A stretch of DNA of 64,000 nt from Calamus simplicifolius (taxonomy: Eukaryota; Streptophyta; Magnoliopsida; Arecales; Arecaceae): assembly GCA_900491605.1 (NCBI GenBank), contig UESW01003881.1:901772-965771 (forward strand), written 5' to 3'. The notes beneath the pieces were generated by a model. The model had not been told where the DNA came from, did not search any database, and saw nothing but the letters and a program-made list of their open reading frames with translations. Both the position numbers and the translations under genes were made by a program. This document shows positions 32,760 to 44,940 of this stretch, in pieces (position 1 is the first letter of the stretch; each line of letters opens with the position of its first letter).

Positions 32760-34010
32760 TATAACAAGGGTGTCGTAAAGTTTTAACTGGGGTGTCGAGA
32801 ATGGGTGTTGCAGGGATTCTCTCCGTGGTCAGTTATAAGCACGGGTGTCGTAAGCATGGGTGTTGTAGTATTGGTGCTAGGGTGTCGTGAGGTTTCAACT
32901 GGGGTGTCGCAAAAGATTTTTGGCCGAATTCCTCCTGGGGCATCGTGGGGATTCTCTCTGTGGTCAGTTATAAGCACGGGTGTCGTAGCATTGGTGCTAG
33001 GGTGTCGTGAGGTTTCAACTGGGATATCGCGAAGGATTTTCGACTGAATTCCTCCTGGGGTGTCACGGGGATTCTCTCCATGGTCAGTTATAAGCATGGG
33101 TGTCATAGCATTGGTGCTAGGGTATCGTGAGGTTTCAACAGGGTGTCGCGGTGATTCTCTCCATGGTCAGTTATAAGCATGGATGTCGTAGCATTGGTGC
33201 TAGAGTGTCGTGAGGTTTCAACTGGAGTGTCGCGAAGGATTTTCGGCTGAAATCCTCCTAGGGTGTCGTGGAGATTCTCTCCGTGGTCAATTATAAGCAC
33301 GGGTATCGTAGAATTTATGCTAGGGTGTCGTGAGGTTTCAACTGGGGTGTCGTGAAGGATTTTCAGCCAAATTCCTTCTTGGGGTGTCGTGGGGATTCTC
33401 TCCATGGTCAATTATAAGCACGGGTGTCATAGCATTGGTGCTAGGGTGTTGTGAGGTTTCAACTGGGGTGTCGCGAAGGATTTTCGGCCGAAATCCTCCT
33501 AGGATGTCACAGAGATTCTCTCCATGGTCAGTTATAAGCACGGGTGTCGTAGCATTGGTGCTAGGGTGTCGTGAGGTTTCAACTAGGGTGTCGTGAAGGA
33601 TTTTCGGCCGAATTCCTCCTGGGGTGTCATGGTGATTCTTTCCGTTGTCAGTTATAAGCACGGGTGTCATAGCATTGGTGCTAGGGTGTCGTGAGGTTTC
33701 AACTGGGGTGTCGCAAAGGATTTTCGACCGAATTCCTTCTGGGTGTCGCAGGAATTCTCTCCATGGTCAGTTATAAGCACGGGTGTCGTAGCATTAGTGC
33801 TAGGGTGTCGTGAGGTTTCAACTGAGGTGTAGCGAAGGATTTTTGGCCGAATTCCTTCTTGAGTTGTCGCGGGGATTTTCTCCGTGGTCAGTTATAAGCA
33901 CGGGTGTCGTAGCATTGGTGCTAGGGTGTCGTGAGGTTTCAATTGGGGTGTCACGAAGGATTTTCAGCCGAATTCCTCCTGGGGTGTCGTGAGGTTTCCT
34001 CTTAGGATAT
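32760..34010. repeat. Right subterminal GGGTGTCGT array of the MULE
   Basis: About ten units of roughly 120 bp. Each has GTCAGTTATAAGCACGGGTG, TAGCATTGGTGCTAGGGTG, GAGGTTTCAACTGGGGTG, GAAGGATTTTCGGCCGAATT and GATTCTCTCC. Landmarks recur at 32829, 32964, 33084, 33165, 33288, 33410, 33529, 33650, 33768 and 33889. The orientation is opposite to that of the left array. Confidence 0.9.
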
Positions 34011-34149
34011 CGTAAAGCTTACTACGGTAACCGAGTATTTGGCTTCCTGACACTCTCTTCAGTAATGGTTTTTTTGTTCCCCATCCCTCAAAACTCAGCG
34101 AGGGGGGCGCAAACCTTCATTTCCTGTGAGCGCCCACTAAGATGGTGGC

Positions 34150-34521
34150 ATGTGGCGAGTTTCCACGATAGGGGCGCCGGAGCTGAAGGCTCGGACAATC
34201 GAAACACCCACCAGGAGTAGCTTAAATATGGATGGGGGAATGCCATCGTTAATCACCTTTTCAGCTGATCTTTCAAAATTTTTGGATACTGAGATGGCTT
34301 CTGGAGGCGAGGGGCGATCGACTGGCCCCCATGGGAGCCGCCACACAACGGTAACCGTTGATGCGGAGGTCTTAGCGTCGTCGCTCGCAAACTGCAAGCA
34401 ACTCCAAAAGGTGGCCGAGCAATACCTAGTCGTTTCAATGAGAGAGATCAAGCTCCTGCGTCGAGCCAACAACCGGCTGGAGGGGCAAGTAGCATCCCTC
34501 CAGCGAAGATTACCGAGTTAG
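34150..34521 (+). other. Open frame of unknown origin inside the MULE (possible captured fragment)
   Basis: 123 codons, GC-richer than the surroundings, ending LANCKQLQKVAEQYLVVSMR, then REIKLLRRANNRLEGQVASL, a short leucine-rich coiled coil, and a stop. It lies between the right array and a small outlying block of the same repeat (34735-34880), so foreign DNA seems to have been inserted or captured here. I do not recognise the protein. Downstream (34590-34650) is T-rich with AATAAA-like text. Confidence 0.4.
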
Positions 34522-34734
34522 CCCCGCAGCGTGGGGGGAGCTCGGCAGCGCCCGAAGAAGATGACAAGCCCCAGTGAGGGCTCTTGTACTTATTTCTCTT
34601 CTTTTCTTCTTGTCTTTTCTTTGTGTGATGAATAAAATAAATTTTAGTAACTTTTGTGTTTGCTGCCATTCGCTATTATCATGTGAGCCTTACCAAACGG
34701 ACCATCCTCCTGGGGGATCTTTGGTGATCTTTCG

Positions 34735-34880
34735 AAACCCACGACACCCTAGTTTAAAACCTACGATACCCATTCAGAAAATGTTAAGACAAAGCATTAG
34801 TTCAAAACCCACGATACCCTAGTTGAAAACCCGCGATACCCTAGTTCAAAACCCACGACACCATAGTTCGACACCCTACT
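34735..34880. repeat. Outlying ACGATACCC block of the MULE
   Basis: Five or six short units of about 25-30 bp (CCCACGACACCCTAGTTTAA, AACCCGCGATACCCTAGTT) in the orientation of the left array. They resemble the relic repeats at 8640-8820 more than the neighbouring 120-bp array. Confidence 0.7.
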
Positions 34881-35065
34881 TTTACCCGCCATCTTATCTG
34901 ATAGGAGATCCTGAAAGCCATCGTCAAGCTCATAAACCATAACCTCAACCTCAGACTCCCGCTCCGCAGCACCATCATCCACAGGAAGAATGTTTTACAA
35001 TCAGAAAGAGTTTTTTATCGTCAAGTTTATAAACCACAACAACCTCATAACGAAAGAATGTTTCG

Positions 35066-35499
35066 TGCTGCGGATGACATTTTCTTCAGAAGTTTTTGTA
35101 CAAAGACTTCAGTAGCCAGGTATTCCAGCCTCGAAGCTGAAATATTTTTTTCGACCGGACTCTCAGAGTGAGGGCGTAGGATCGTACTCAAACCTTTGAC
35201 TGATTCCTTAGCATCTGAAATCCAGAGCGAGGGGGAAGAAAGAGTTTCTCTTGCACAGATGAAATCCAAGAAAAAATGGTGGTAGAAGTAGGCTGGAGGA
35301 AAGGGCATTTTCGTCTGCACGCTAATTTTAAAAAAAAGGCGAAGCGCTTTTCATGGTCGTCACGATCAGAACATAACATCATAGCAGAGCCATACCGTCT
35401 GGCACGTCAGCCACCTAGGATCCACGTGAACTAATCAGAAGAGGCGATGCAGCCCATGTAGGACTTGCTGCACCGGGGGCGGTGTATAAAGACTTTTCC
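35066..35499 (-). repeat. Right terminal inverted repeat of the MULE
   Basis: Inverted partner of 24125-24540, ending CTTTTCC at 35499 just before the CTTGAAGTAG flank. A 91-codon minus-strand frame here (35045-35320) is a by-product of the repeat. Confidence 0.88.
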
Positions 35500-35639
35500 C
35501 TTGAAGTAGTATTGAATTAATGAAGTGGGCAATAGTTCCGCATGGGCCGCATATAGGTAACCAGAGATTATTATTATTATTATTATTTTTAAAATGGGTA
35601 ATATCTAAGATTTGAAATATGGATCTTCTCTAAGAATAA

Positions 35640-36850
35640 GAATTTTTTTAATATAGATGGATGATCACATCAATTCGAGGTGAGTTAAGCCCGATATATC
35701 ATAGTACAAAATTTGGGTCAGAACAGGAGGGCATGGATCTTCCTGCTTTCAGCTCTAAAATTCAGAGTGGTTGACCACCCTGGCGGCGATCCAATCTACT
35801 GCAGAATTAGCTTTCCTATAAATATACCGAATTTGGGCACTATGAATTTCCTGAATGATAGATCGAATGTCATAAATCAAGGGGTTGGAAGGCAAGCAGT
35901 CGCATGGGTCCTGTTGGAGCCAGCGGATAACAGTAATAGAATCCCCCTCAATGATAAGATAATGAGCACCCAGACTACGAATGGCATAAGGTATACCAGC
36001 CCAAGCGGCAGACAACTCAGCAAGAGGCACCGAGGAGTAAAGAAGACCGAAGCCGCCAACTGCCAACAACGCACCATTCGTCCCTCATATCATAAAAGCT
36101 GATCTAGCTGATCTACCATGAATACTCCCATTAAAGTTGATTTTGACAAACCCTAGAGATGGGAGCTTCCAAGAAATAAAGATCATTCGCCGGTGCGCTG
36201 CCAAGACTGCATAGGAGCTCCAGAGGCTAGGGCTATCAGAATCAATAATTGTGTAATAGAAAGTAAACTTCGCAGATAAGGAGAAGGTTGTCTTGATGAT
36301 CCTGCGGAAAGGAGCTGTCTCATCAATGAACACAAGCCAATTCCGAAATAACCATATCTGATAAGCTATATAAGCCATCGTGGTACCTTTTTGAAAGATG
36401 CCCCTCTCCAAATCCTACCTGATCAACTCAGAAAGGAGATGCGGTGAGAAGAAGTACCATCGTTCCAGGCCAGTCACCTGAAATCTGCCATATCTATCTG
36501 GCTCTAGAACAGGTGAAGATAGTATGATCAACCGACTCCTCAAGGCCACATAACGGGTAAGTAGGCTGGATGCTCAAACCACGCCTAAAGGATAGGGAGC
36601 AGGTAGGAAGACAATTTTATGCAAGCTTCCAAACAAATAGCCGAACCCTAGGATGAATTGAAAGATGCTAGATCCATGCCACATCCATCGACTGCTGAGC
36701 CTATGGCCTATAAATCCTCAGGAGATCCCTAATATGACCATGAGCCATATCTCCTTCAAACCATGATATTAGAGGTATGATCTGAAGTAAGAAGAATAGA
36801 TAGAATGCAACGGCAGAGCTCATCCCCGAAGAGACCTGATAACAAAGGGG
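35640..36850 (-). mobile_element. 3' part of a decayed LINE (copy A)
   Basis: On the minus strand: zinc-knuckle reverse-transcriptase tail (FVWKLA, CGLEESVDHTIFTCS near 36650-36520), linker with AYIAYQIWLFRNWLVF (about 36411-36330), and RNase H with LAELSAAWAGIPYAIRSLG and LIIEGDSITVIRWLQQDP (36069-35755). Then comes a 3' UTR whose GGTGAGTTAAGCCCGATAT resembles the other LINE at 6734, ending in an A-rich tail near 35645. Many stops. Present in copy B at 51430-52640, so older than the duplication. An (ATT)n microsatellite at 35571-35590 adjoins it. Confidence 0.75.
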
Positions 36851-36879
36851 AATTCTTGATCCTAAGCTTTTTGAGGCTC

Positions 36880-38966
36880 CACAAACAAATCAAAGGTACG
36901 TAAAAAGAATGCCATGAGCCTCAAAGTTGTAATTAAGAATCCCTTTCATGCACTTATATGCACATGTATACTCATTATAAAATATCAATAAATGATAATA
37001 TTGGCATGCATAGGTAAACAGTTTTATGATATGCACCAATATAATCACTTTAAAAATATCAAAGTCCTTTTTGATCACATTTATCAATAATATCTTTAAC
37101 TAAGTTTATTATTTTTATTATGCTTAAGATCGGCCTAGCTAGCTTGGCAATGGACAAGCCAAAGCTATGCATTAGTTCATGGTAGGTAACTAAGTCTGAT
37201 CGATCATGCTATAACCCATAGTAGCAATCAATTGAATCTCATTTAACCGTATTTTAACCTGCAGTGGCAGCAATGTTTAACCAAACTATAGCCCGTGTTG
37301 ACAATAAACATCTAGCCATGTTTGAACCCATTATGGCAATCATATCTACCAATGCTATAGTCATGATGATAACAAATATCGAGTCATGCTTCAGCCCACG
37401 ATAGCAACAAATATATATAACCAATTTATTACCTTTTCATTATTATCATCATCCCTACTATTTATCAATTCTTAATTATTAGCATGAATTTCAATATCAT
37501 TTATCATACAATATAAAATTTCAATTATGAACGTATAATTGGTAATCATGCACACATTAATTCCATCATAATAAATTCTAATATTTAAACAACATGATAT
37601 TGCTATCATATGTATTAGTAAAATATATGTGATCATATCAATGTAATTTTTATAATAAATTTTTATACATATATATCATAATATCCATAATAATGTATTA
37701 ACAAAATATATAATAACATTAGCATATGCATGTATATATAAAGATGCAAGAATCCTTACCTGCATCTGTAGCAGATCTAATCTCACCATCTACGGGCTTC
37801 AATACAGGTCATGCCTTCCCAATAATATCTGCCACATATCTCGTTTAGATAGTGGATGGTGAATTAATGGCCCTTCGGATAGATCTATTAATTAGTATGT
37901 TCTCCTCAATGGTAACTCCACCTTCGAGCTACCAAAACCTCAAAAATACATTAGATGCACATGCTATGAATAGGCAACTTAAGTAAACATTTGCACTTGG
38001 AAATATTATAGGGTATCATGGACCTGGAGTTGAAGAAAACTGTTCCTCATCTTTGTATAAGAGACTTAAGATAATCATAACCCTTGTTAATCCAATCATC
38101 CACTGAGAGGTCATGAGCGTCACTCTCTAGAAAGTCATAGATGAAGTCGAGGCCTGTCTTTCGAAGGAATAGGACATTCCATCAAATAGATATTCATAGC
38201 ATCAGTAGACTGAACTAGCTATTCTTCCAATCACTTTGATATATAGATTTGGTTGGGATTTAGCCCGTACTTGACCTCCGGTTCACATAAATCTAGCTCA
38301 GAAACAAACATTTCCTTTATGGTCTAATCCATAAGTAAGCCAGAGTGGGTTTCCTTGGTTGGATCTGAAACTAGAGAGTTGACAATTATGGCCACGTAGA
38401 AGGCGATGAAGATCGCGAGGACCGCCAGATCCCTGCACTTTGAGCTGCGCCGTTTGGCCCTGATCACTACTATTTCACAGCTGCTTCCAATGTTGCCACC
38501 TCACGTCGGGTACTTCCCTATGATCACCCCTAGCGGCCTCTCCATTTTCCCAATCTCTCTTCCTCCAAAACCCGCTAGAGACGACAATTAATGGTGGCTA
38601 TTTTAAATCAGATTCTTTTGTTACTAAATATACTATTTAAAATATTAAAATGATGATTAATATTTGATTTGCCATATTTGTCAGGATTTCATAATCTCAC
38701 CCTCTAAAATTCCAACCAACATCGTAAAACTACTTGGGTCTTGTATTATTTGGGTCATGTTTTCCATCTCAGCGGAGACATGGAGATCTCCTTCCATCTC
38801 GATGTTTCCCATGCACCAAGATGGCTAGGATATTGGCACTTTCAAAACAAACACAATAGATAAAAAGAATATCGTCCACTTCAATTCTTAAGTACGTTAT
38901 AACTAAAATAATTATACATTCAATCAGCATAATTTTAATTATTTTCAGTCCATATCTATCCAATTG
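36880..38966. other. AT-rich spacer at the right end of copy A
   Basis: No gene supported. Positions 36880-38036 have a counterpart in copy B (52680-53815). Positions 38037-38966 have no counterpart in the window, because copy B is interrupted at the homologous point by an LTR element. Short frames (36890-37087, 38406-38591) have no recognisable domain. Copy B begins at 38967. Confidence 0.55.
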
Positions 38967-39420
38967 TTAGATTCAGATTCAATCCAAAATTTAGGTAGAA
39001 TCCAGTTTTCAAACTCAACCCAGAGCTTTTAAATGTGCATTGGATTGGGACTAGATCGACCAAGTCATGACTGATCTACATCATACTAAAATTTAGAAGG
39101 CCTCCGTGTAACGCAGGAAGAAGAATAACCCTGAGAAGACCACAAGGATATCACCAAAGACCAAGACACCTTGGATCCAAAGTCAGTAAGCAAGCTAAGT
39201 AAGCTGCGATATATTCTGATATATGTCATTGGGAAGCTAAGACTGATGTCCAATTTGTCTACGTACGACATTGACAATTGTTCAGACTTCCAATTGAGTT
39301 CCAAAGGATCTTGCTGTAATTTTAAATGGTAGGTGTCAGCAAGATTGAAGCCATATACACACTTCTAGACGAACATAAGAAGCACATAGATAACATCATA
39401 AGGTGTTTTCTTCGCTCCCA

Positions 39421-40558
39421 TCAAGCGGTTGGATAAGAAGCTTCCATGGCGATGCCACAAAGCCCTTCCTTGGCATCGACGTCTCTCTCCATCCTGATGT
39501 ATCCATTCTCGCCCCAAGATGAACCCCACGAGTTCTTCACCAGCCAATACTTGGTCCCATCGCTCGTCGTGCCGTAGCCGACGGCGGTGACACCGTGATC
39601 CAATTCAGTCCCACAGTCCCCAGTGAACACACCGCTCGAGTACAACTGGAAAGCAGAACCACCGGCATCGATGGCGACAGACACCGGGTGGTTCGCCACT
39701 GCCTTGAGGAGCGCCGCCTCGCTGTTGGCCGGCACGTCCTCGAAGCCACTAATCGTGGCTGCATGGTATTTAGATTTCCCGGTGTTGCATGTGCCATCAG
39801 TAGCCTCGTATGGGTAGTCGGATTCGGTCGTAAGGCCTCCATTCTTGATGATGAATTTGAAAGCATCGTCCATTAGACCCCCATTGCATCCTTGATCCTC
39901 ACCTTTGGTGTCGCAGTCCACGAGCTCTTGTTCTGATAGAGAGATGAGCTTCCCGGTGCTGAGTTTGGTGACTCCTTCCATTGCGGCCACAGCAGAGAAA
40001 GCCCAGCAGCATCCTGTCCGGTGCATTGGATGTCAGATTGTTTGCAGAACAAGTACTATTGGAAGTCTATATTTGTAACACGATAAATTGGATGTTGATT
40101 AATTAGTTGAAATGGATCGGTTTGTTACCACATTGGCCTTGGTCCTTGATGGGAGTAACTGCACCCTTCGCCCTCCAGTCCATGCTCGCAGGCACTGCAG
40201 TGACGTTCTCATACTGGAAGCCGCTCGTCGCCTTCACAGAGGCAGCTGGAGATGCCCTGAATCCAGTGTGCGTGGCCTTGAACTCTTCATTGGTGAGGTC
40301 GGCAAACTGATTGGTGCCGAGCTTGTACTTGTGGTTCCCAGCGTTGAACGATTCGATCAATTCCACGTTGGCTTTAAAAATTCTGAAGCGCTGCTCCTTC
40401 TCGGCTGCGTCCTTGTACACGCGCCGGTACTGAGCCATCCATTGCTCGTGCTTCTCCGTCATCGACCTGTCGGTAAGCGTGCGGGATGCCGCATAAGAAG
40501 CACAAAGAGCGATCGCTAGCAACGCTACCAGCAGGCATTTGTTTGTTGAGAAAGCCAT
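39421..40558 (-). CDS. Papain-like cysteine protease CP1, copy B
   Basis: Two exons, 40558-40129 and 40013-39421, with the same 115-bp intron, 340 residues and catalytic triad (Cys146, His283, Asn304) as the copy at 455-1592. The only residue difference I see is Gly74 in place of Arg (FNAGNHK); CP2 also has Gly here, so Arg in copy A is probably the derived state. Signal peptide, I29 prodomain and mature enzyme are all intact. It sits alone on the minus strand, with the same upstream TATA box and 27-bp block. Both copies look equally able to be expressed. Confidence 0.95.
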
Positions 40559-40650
40559 GGAGCTAAACGAAAGGTCGAGTGGATGGTGCGATGGAGTGGG
40601 CAGGGGAGTTGACTCGGTTACACATATCCAATTCTGAGGGGGGAAGTTTG

Positions 40651-40779
40651 TTTATATAGAGAGGAAGAGGGTTAATACTTCATGTACATGAAAGATCGTG
40701 GAAAGAAACTACTACTTGCCGTGCCGTGGCGATGCATTGGTTTGGTGGAAACAGGGACATCTACGTGCCTTGACGTATG
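40651..40779 (-). promoter_or_regulatory. CP1-B promoter
   Basis: CTATATAAA on the minus strand at about 40651-40659 and the 27-bp conserved block at 40753-40779. Compared with copy A there is a 3-bp deletion near 40691 between these elements and a 1-bp deletion just upstream. Confidence 0.6.
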
Positions 40780-42905
40780 TTTACAATTGGACGAGGGGAA
40801 TCTCGGGTTCAAATGAGCACCAACATTTCAAAGAGAATAATAAAAAACACAAGCAAGAACCCAAGCTGGACATACTAAATAGGACGACCGTTGCAGAACG
40901 GCAAGCAGGATTTTTGCTTCGGTTGTAGAAGCCCGCAGCTTCCTACCGTATATCCAATCCAATTATTGTGCAGCCTAATTAAGCTAGCTGTTACTTTAAT
41001 TAGTATTAAATTAATGAAGTAAACGAGAGTTCAGCATGGGCCATAGGTAACTAGAAAACTCTTTTTATTAAAAAAAAAATAGTAACGATTTGAATAATGG
41101 TGAAACTTTCCAAAGAATAAGCCAAAGAAGTGCCAATCGTCTAAGATAATAGTTGTCCATTTGATTAGAGCACAATCCAAACTTAATCCTGGATGCAATT
41201 AACTACCGCATGACTTTATTAGTAGAAATGATTGATATATTCATAGAAATATATTTGCACTTTAAAATTAGAGTTTGATTTTTTCTTACAAGAATTGCCA
41301 TTTTTAGTTCACGTTGCAAATTTAGTTCTAAAAATTAATGATCAGTTCTGATGGGGCTTAGGGCAGCATCCAATCGATGGTGATGATCACACTCCAGACA
41401 ATCTTCAGTCGGCCACTTGGATATAGTCTCCATCGGTTATCCGGGTAGAGCCTCCCATCTGCCACCTAGAAAGGATTTCCAGTCGACCACCCGGGTAGGA
41501 TCTTCAGTTGGCCATCCGAGTAGGACTTCCAGCCGACCACTCAAGTAGAGCCTTCAGTCGGCCACCCGAGTAAGACCTCCAGCTGGCCACCCAGGTCAAA
41601 CTCCTTATGAGGTCCACGTGCATAACTCCTATCGCTCATGATGGTTTGCAGAATCCTCCCATGATCCTGAACCACAACAGAAAGATTCCTTCTACTACGA
41701 ATGTGGGGGGCAGATTCTGCAAGTTCTATTACAGTTGTCCAAGTCCGGCAAATCCTGCCAACAGTTACGGTGCATGGGGAGCGAATCGTGCCAATTGTTA
41801 CGGTGCATGAGGAGCAAATCTTGCTAATTCAGTTATTCCATGAGCTCCTGCAGGTCCTTTAAATGGATAGGTGGGACCTTCGGCCAAATAAGAAACACAC
41901 ACACACACTTAAACAATTAAGCTTTCCTTCAAGCTTAGGGCTATTATCCAGAATACTAACTTGAGCATCGGAGTATCCCCGCTGGAATCCCTGGCCCAAT
42001 GACTTTTTGCAGATTCTGATCAAGAAGAGCCCATCATAGGATCCTTGGTCCACCGGAAAAGATGATCGAAAGCTCGCCGACGGTTGAGGAAGTGTCTTGG
42101 CAATAATAGATTGGCACACCAGGTAAGGGAAGCAGGTGACAGATCAGCAATACCAGTTTACATATCTTCGTCCCCTCTAGATCAAAGATGGCGGTGACAA
42201 CGCATGCTCAGGAGGCCTCTACTAGCCGCGTGGGGGAGCCTTCACGACGAATCGAGTAACAGAAGGCCAACCTCCTTGCTCTAACATCGCCACCGCCTCA
42301 AATCGTCCAGTCGGATCAGCTTGTCACCCTCACCCAGCAAGTTCAAGTGCTAATGGTGGTGGTCTAAGAGCTACAGAAGTAGCATTCCGTAACCACACAG
42401 CAACAGCCAAGGGCTTTCGCTCCCTCTATGGCTACTGCTCATGCCAGCCATCAATCCACTCACGGAAGATCTTCCCATCGGGGTCTCACCGCCGACATAC
42501 CTCACCATTGTGCTGCTAGAGCATCCATCAAGCTCATCAGCAAGAGCACCACCGTGAAGCCCCGAAGTGGCCTCGATCTCCCACTCATCGTTAGAAGAGC
42601 CCCCCCTCTTACGGATGACGGTACGGGAAGGAGCCGAAGCGAGGGCATCGGCATCTTCTCTCTCCTTATTCATATCCTGAGTCATCAGAAGAGGAGTTCA
42701 CTAACGGACCAATCAACCGCAAGGTGAAGCGACGCCTTGACAAGTGCAACTGGCAAATGAAAGAACTCAGTCGTAGGTTCATTGACTTGCCAAAGAGGGA
42801 CTACAATTCTCATCCCCATCTCACTCACCACATCAACGGATAATACCCTAGGGATGACTTACATCAAGTATCTAGAAGCCTCGAGCATCGACGTTGTAGA
42901 CGAAG

Positions 42906-44157
42906 TACTGCTAGTCACACGGGAGATGATTTGGATAGATGCCTATGTCCGCTACCTCACTAATAGTACTCTCTCAAACGATAGCGTAGAAGCTAAATTG
43001 CTCAAATAAAGAGCTTCTAGATTCATGGTAATGGATGGCTATATAGAAGGTTGTCCTCTTTTCCCTTTTTAAATGTCTAGGCTCAGCCGACTACATTCTT
43101 CGGAAGATCCACAAAGGCATCTGTGAGAATCATCTGTGAGGTAGGTCGCTAGCATAGAAGGTGCTTTGCCAAGGATATTAATGGTTCACCATGCGAGAGG
43201 ATACGGCCAAGTTGGTTTGAAAGTGCGACAACTGCCAACGACATGCACACATCTAGCGACAGCCCACTTTTCACCTAAGCCAGCTCTCATTCCCATGGCC
43301 CTTCGCTCAGTGAAGCATGGACATCCTTGGTCCATTTCCTTCGGCATTGGGCCAACGGAGGTTCTTTATCATCGCCAACAACTACTTCAACAAATGGATC
43401 AAAGTTGAGGCATTAGCACACATTATCGAGAGCAAGGTAAAATCCTTCTTTTGGAAGTCCATCATCTGCCGCTTTGAACTACCCCATACCATCATCACCG
43501 ACAATGATCGCAATTCGACAATAAGACATTCAAAGAATTTTGCATCGAGTTAAATATTCGCCATCGATTCACCTTTGTTGGCCATCCAAAAATCAACGGA
43601 GAAGCCGAAGTGACGAACAGAACCATCCTCCAGGGCCTTAGGATTCGACTGGATGAGTTCAAAGGTAGATGGGTGGAGGAGCTTCCAAGTGTACTGTGGG
43701 CTTACCATACAACTCTGAGGATGTCCATTGGAGAGACACCATTCAGCCTTGCCTTTAGATCAGAAGTCATCATTCCAATCGAGATTGACCTCCCAAGCTC
43801 ATGGATGGAATCATAAAATGAAGAAGACAACTCCACATAGTTGAGGGCCAATCTCGACCTCATCGACGAAGCATACAACCGAGCACGGATCAGGATGGCA
43901 GCATTTCACCAGCAAGCTACGAGATACTACAATGCTCGCGTGCGTTCCAAGGCTTTCTTTCTTAGGGATCTCATCCTAAGGCGTGCTGAAGTCTTCAAAC
44001 CAACAGAAGGAGACAAGCTTTCCTCAAATTGGAAAGGACCCTATCGGATTGCCAAAACATTTCACAAGGGTGCCTACTGGATCGAAAAGCTTGATGGAAA
44101 AACAATCCCTGCACATGGAATGCAAAAAATCTTCGTATGTATTACCAATAGCATGTA
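42906..44157 (+). pseudogene. Integrase remnant of Tat-1B
   Basis: Same order as copy A: the IDAYVRYLTNSTLSND linker, decayed zinc region, core split by a 1-bp deletion after ITDNDR (about 43510), the segment with TNRTILQGLRIRLDEFKGRW at 43610-43816, and the C-terminal domain in one 105-codon frame (43841-44158) including NLDLIDEAYNRARIRMAAFH and YYNARVRSKAFFLRDLILRR. It matches other Tat integrases better than copy A in places (GLR for GHR, ARVRS for ARMHS). Confidence 0.78.
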
Positions 44158-44223
44158 AGAATCTATTTGAAAGAAGTAAAAAAGGGGTTTCCAACATGAT
44201 GTTCCATCATCCGGCCTCCCTAT

Positions 44224-44940
44224 GGATTGAAGACTACCTCCTGACTCCACGTCGGGGGTTGAGTCTAGTTGGCTTACAGTTGGAAGAAATCTACTTTCTG
44301 GCTCAGAGTTGGCGGATGCCTACCTTCCAACTCCTTGTTAGGGATGAGTCCAGTCAGCTCATAGTTAGGAAAGATCTATCCCCTAACTCACAGTTGGCGA
44401 ACGCCTACCTCCTGACTCCGTGTCGAGGGATGAGTCCAGTCGCCTCACGGTTAGAATAAATCTACCTCCTGGCTTATAGTTAGCGGACGCCTACCTCCTG
44501 ACTCTACGTCATGGGATGACCGTCCAGTTGGCTCACAGTTAGGAATGATCTACCTTCTAACTCATAGTTGGCGGACACCTACCTTCCGACTTTGCGTTGG
44601 AAGATGAGTCTAATCGGCTCACAGTTGGAAGAGATCTACCTTCTAGCTCACAGTTGGCGGATGCCTACCTCCCAACTCCTCATCGAGGGATAAGTCCAGT
44701 CGGCTCATAGTTGGAAGAGATCTACCTTCTGGCTCACAGTTGGCAAATGCCTACCTTCCAGCTCTATGTGAGAGGATGAGTCCAGTCGGCTCACAGTTGG
44801 AAAAGATCTACCTCCTGGCTCATAGTTGGCAAACGCCTACCTTCGACTCTACATCGGAGGATGAGTCCAGTCGGCTCATAGTTGGGAAGAGGCCTGGCTC
44901 ACGATTGGTGGATACCTATCTCTCAACTCTGAGTCGAGAG
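44224..44940 (+). repeat. 3'-UTR tandem array of Tat-1B (about 87 bp x 8)
   Basis: Same unit and similar copy number as 5262-5975, with a short deletion in the last unit (near 44890). The array length has been nearly stable since the duplication, unlike the arrays of the younger Tat elements. Confidence 0.78.

Larger units (their letters stand above)
24125..35499. mobile_element. 11.4-kb Mutator-like element with FAR1/MULE transposase and Ulp1 protease genes
   Basis: Long terminal inverted repeats start GGAAAAGT and end ACTTTTCC. The flanks are CTTAAGCAG (24116-24124) and CTTGAAGTAG (35500-35509), a slightly decayed 9-10-bp target duplication. The empty site with a single ACTTGAAGTAG is at about 51280-51293 in copy B. 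Inside are a plus-strand transposase gene and a convergent minus-strand DUF1985/Ulp1-type protease gene. Large tandem arrays of GTGTCG-type repeats sit inside each end and between the genes. ULP-carrying MULEs are known in plants (the KAONASHI type). Both genes are frameshifted. Confidence 0.88.

Noticed and set aside
32790..33990. Periodic array resembling a CRISPR locus
   Set aside because: The 120-bp units are contiguous, with no unique spacers, in a plant transposon with matching inverted array at the other end and no associated genes.
37241..37420. Possible short tandem repeats of CATAGCCCATGTTGACAA-like text
   Set aside because: Only loose, irregular similarity between segments; not enough to call an array.
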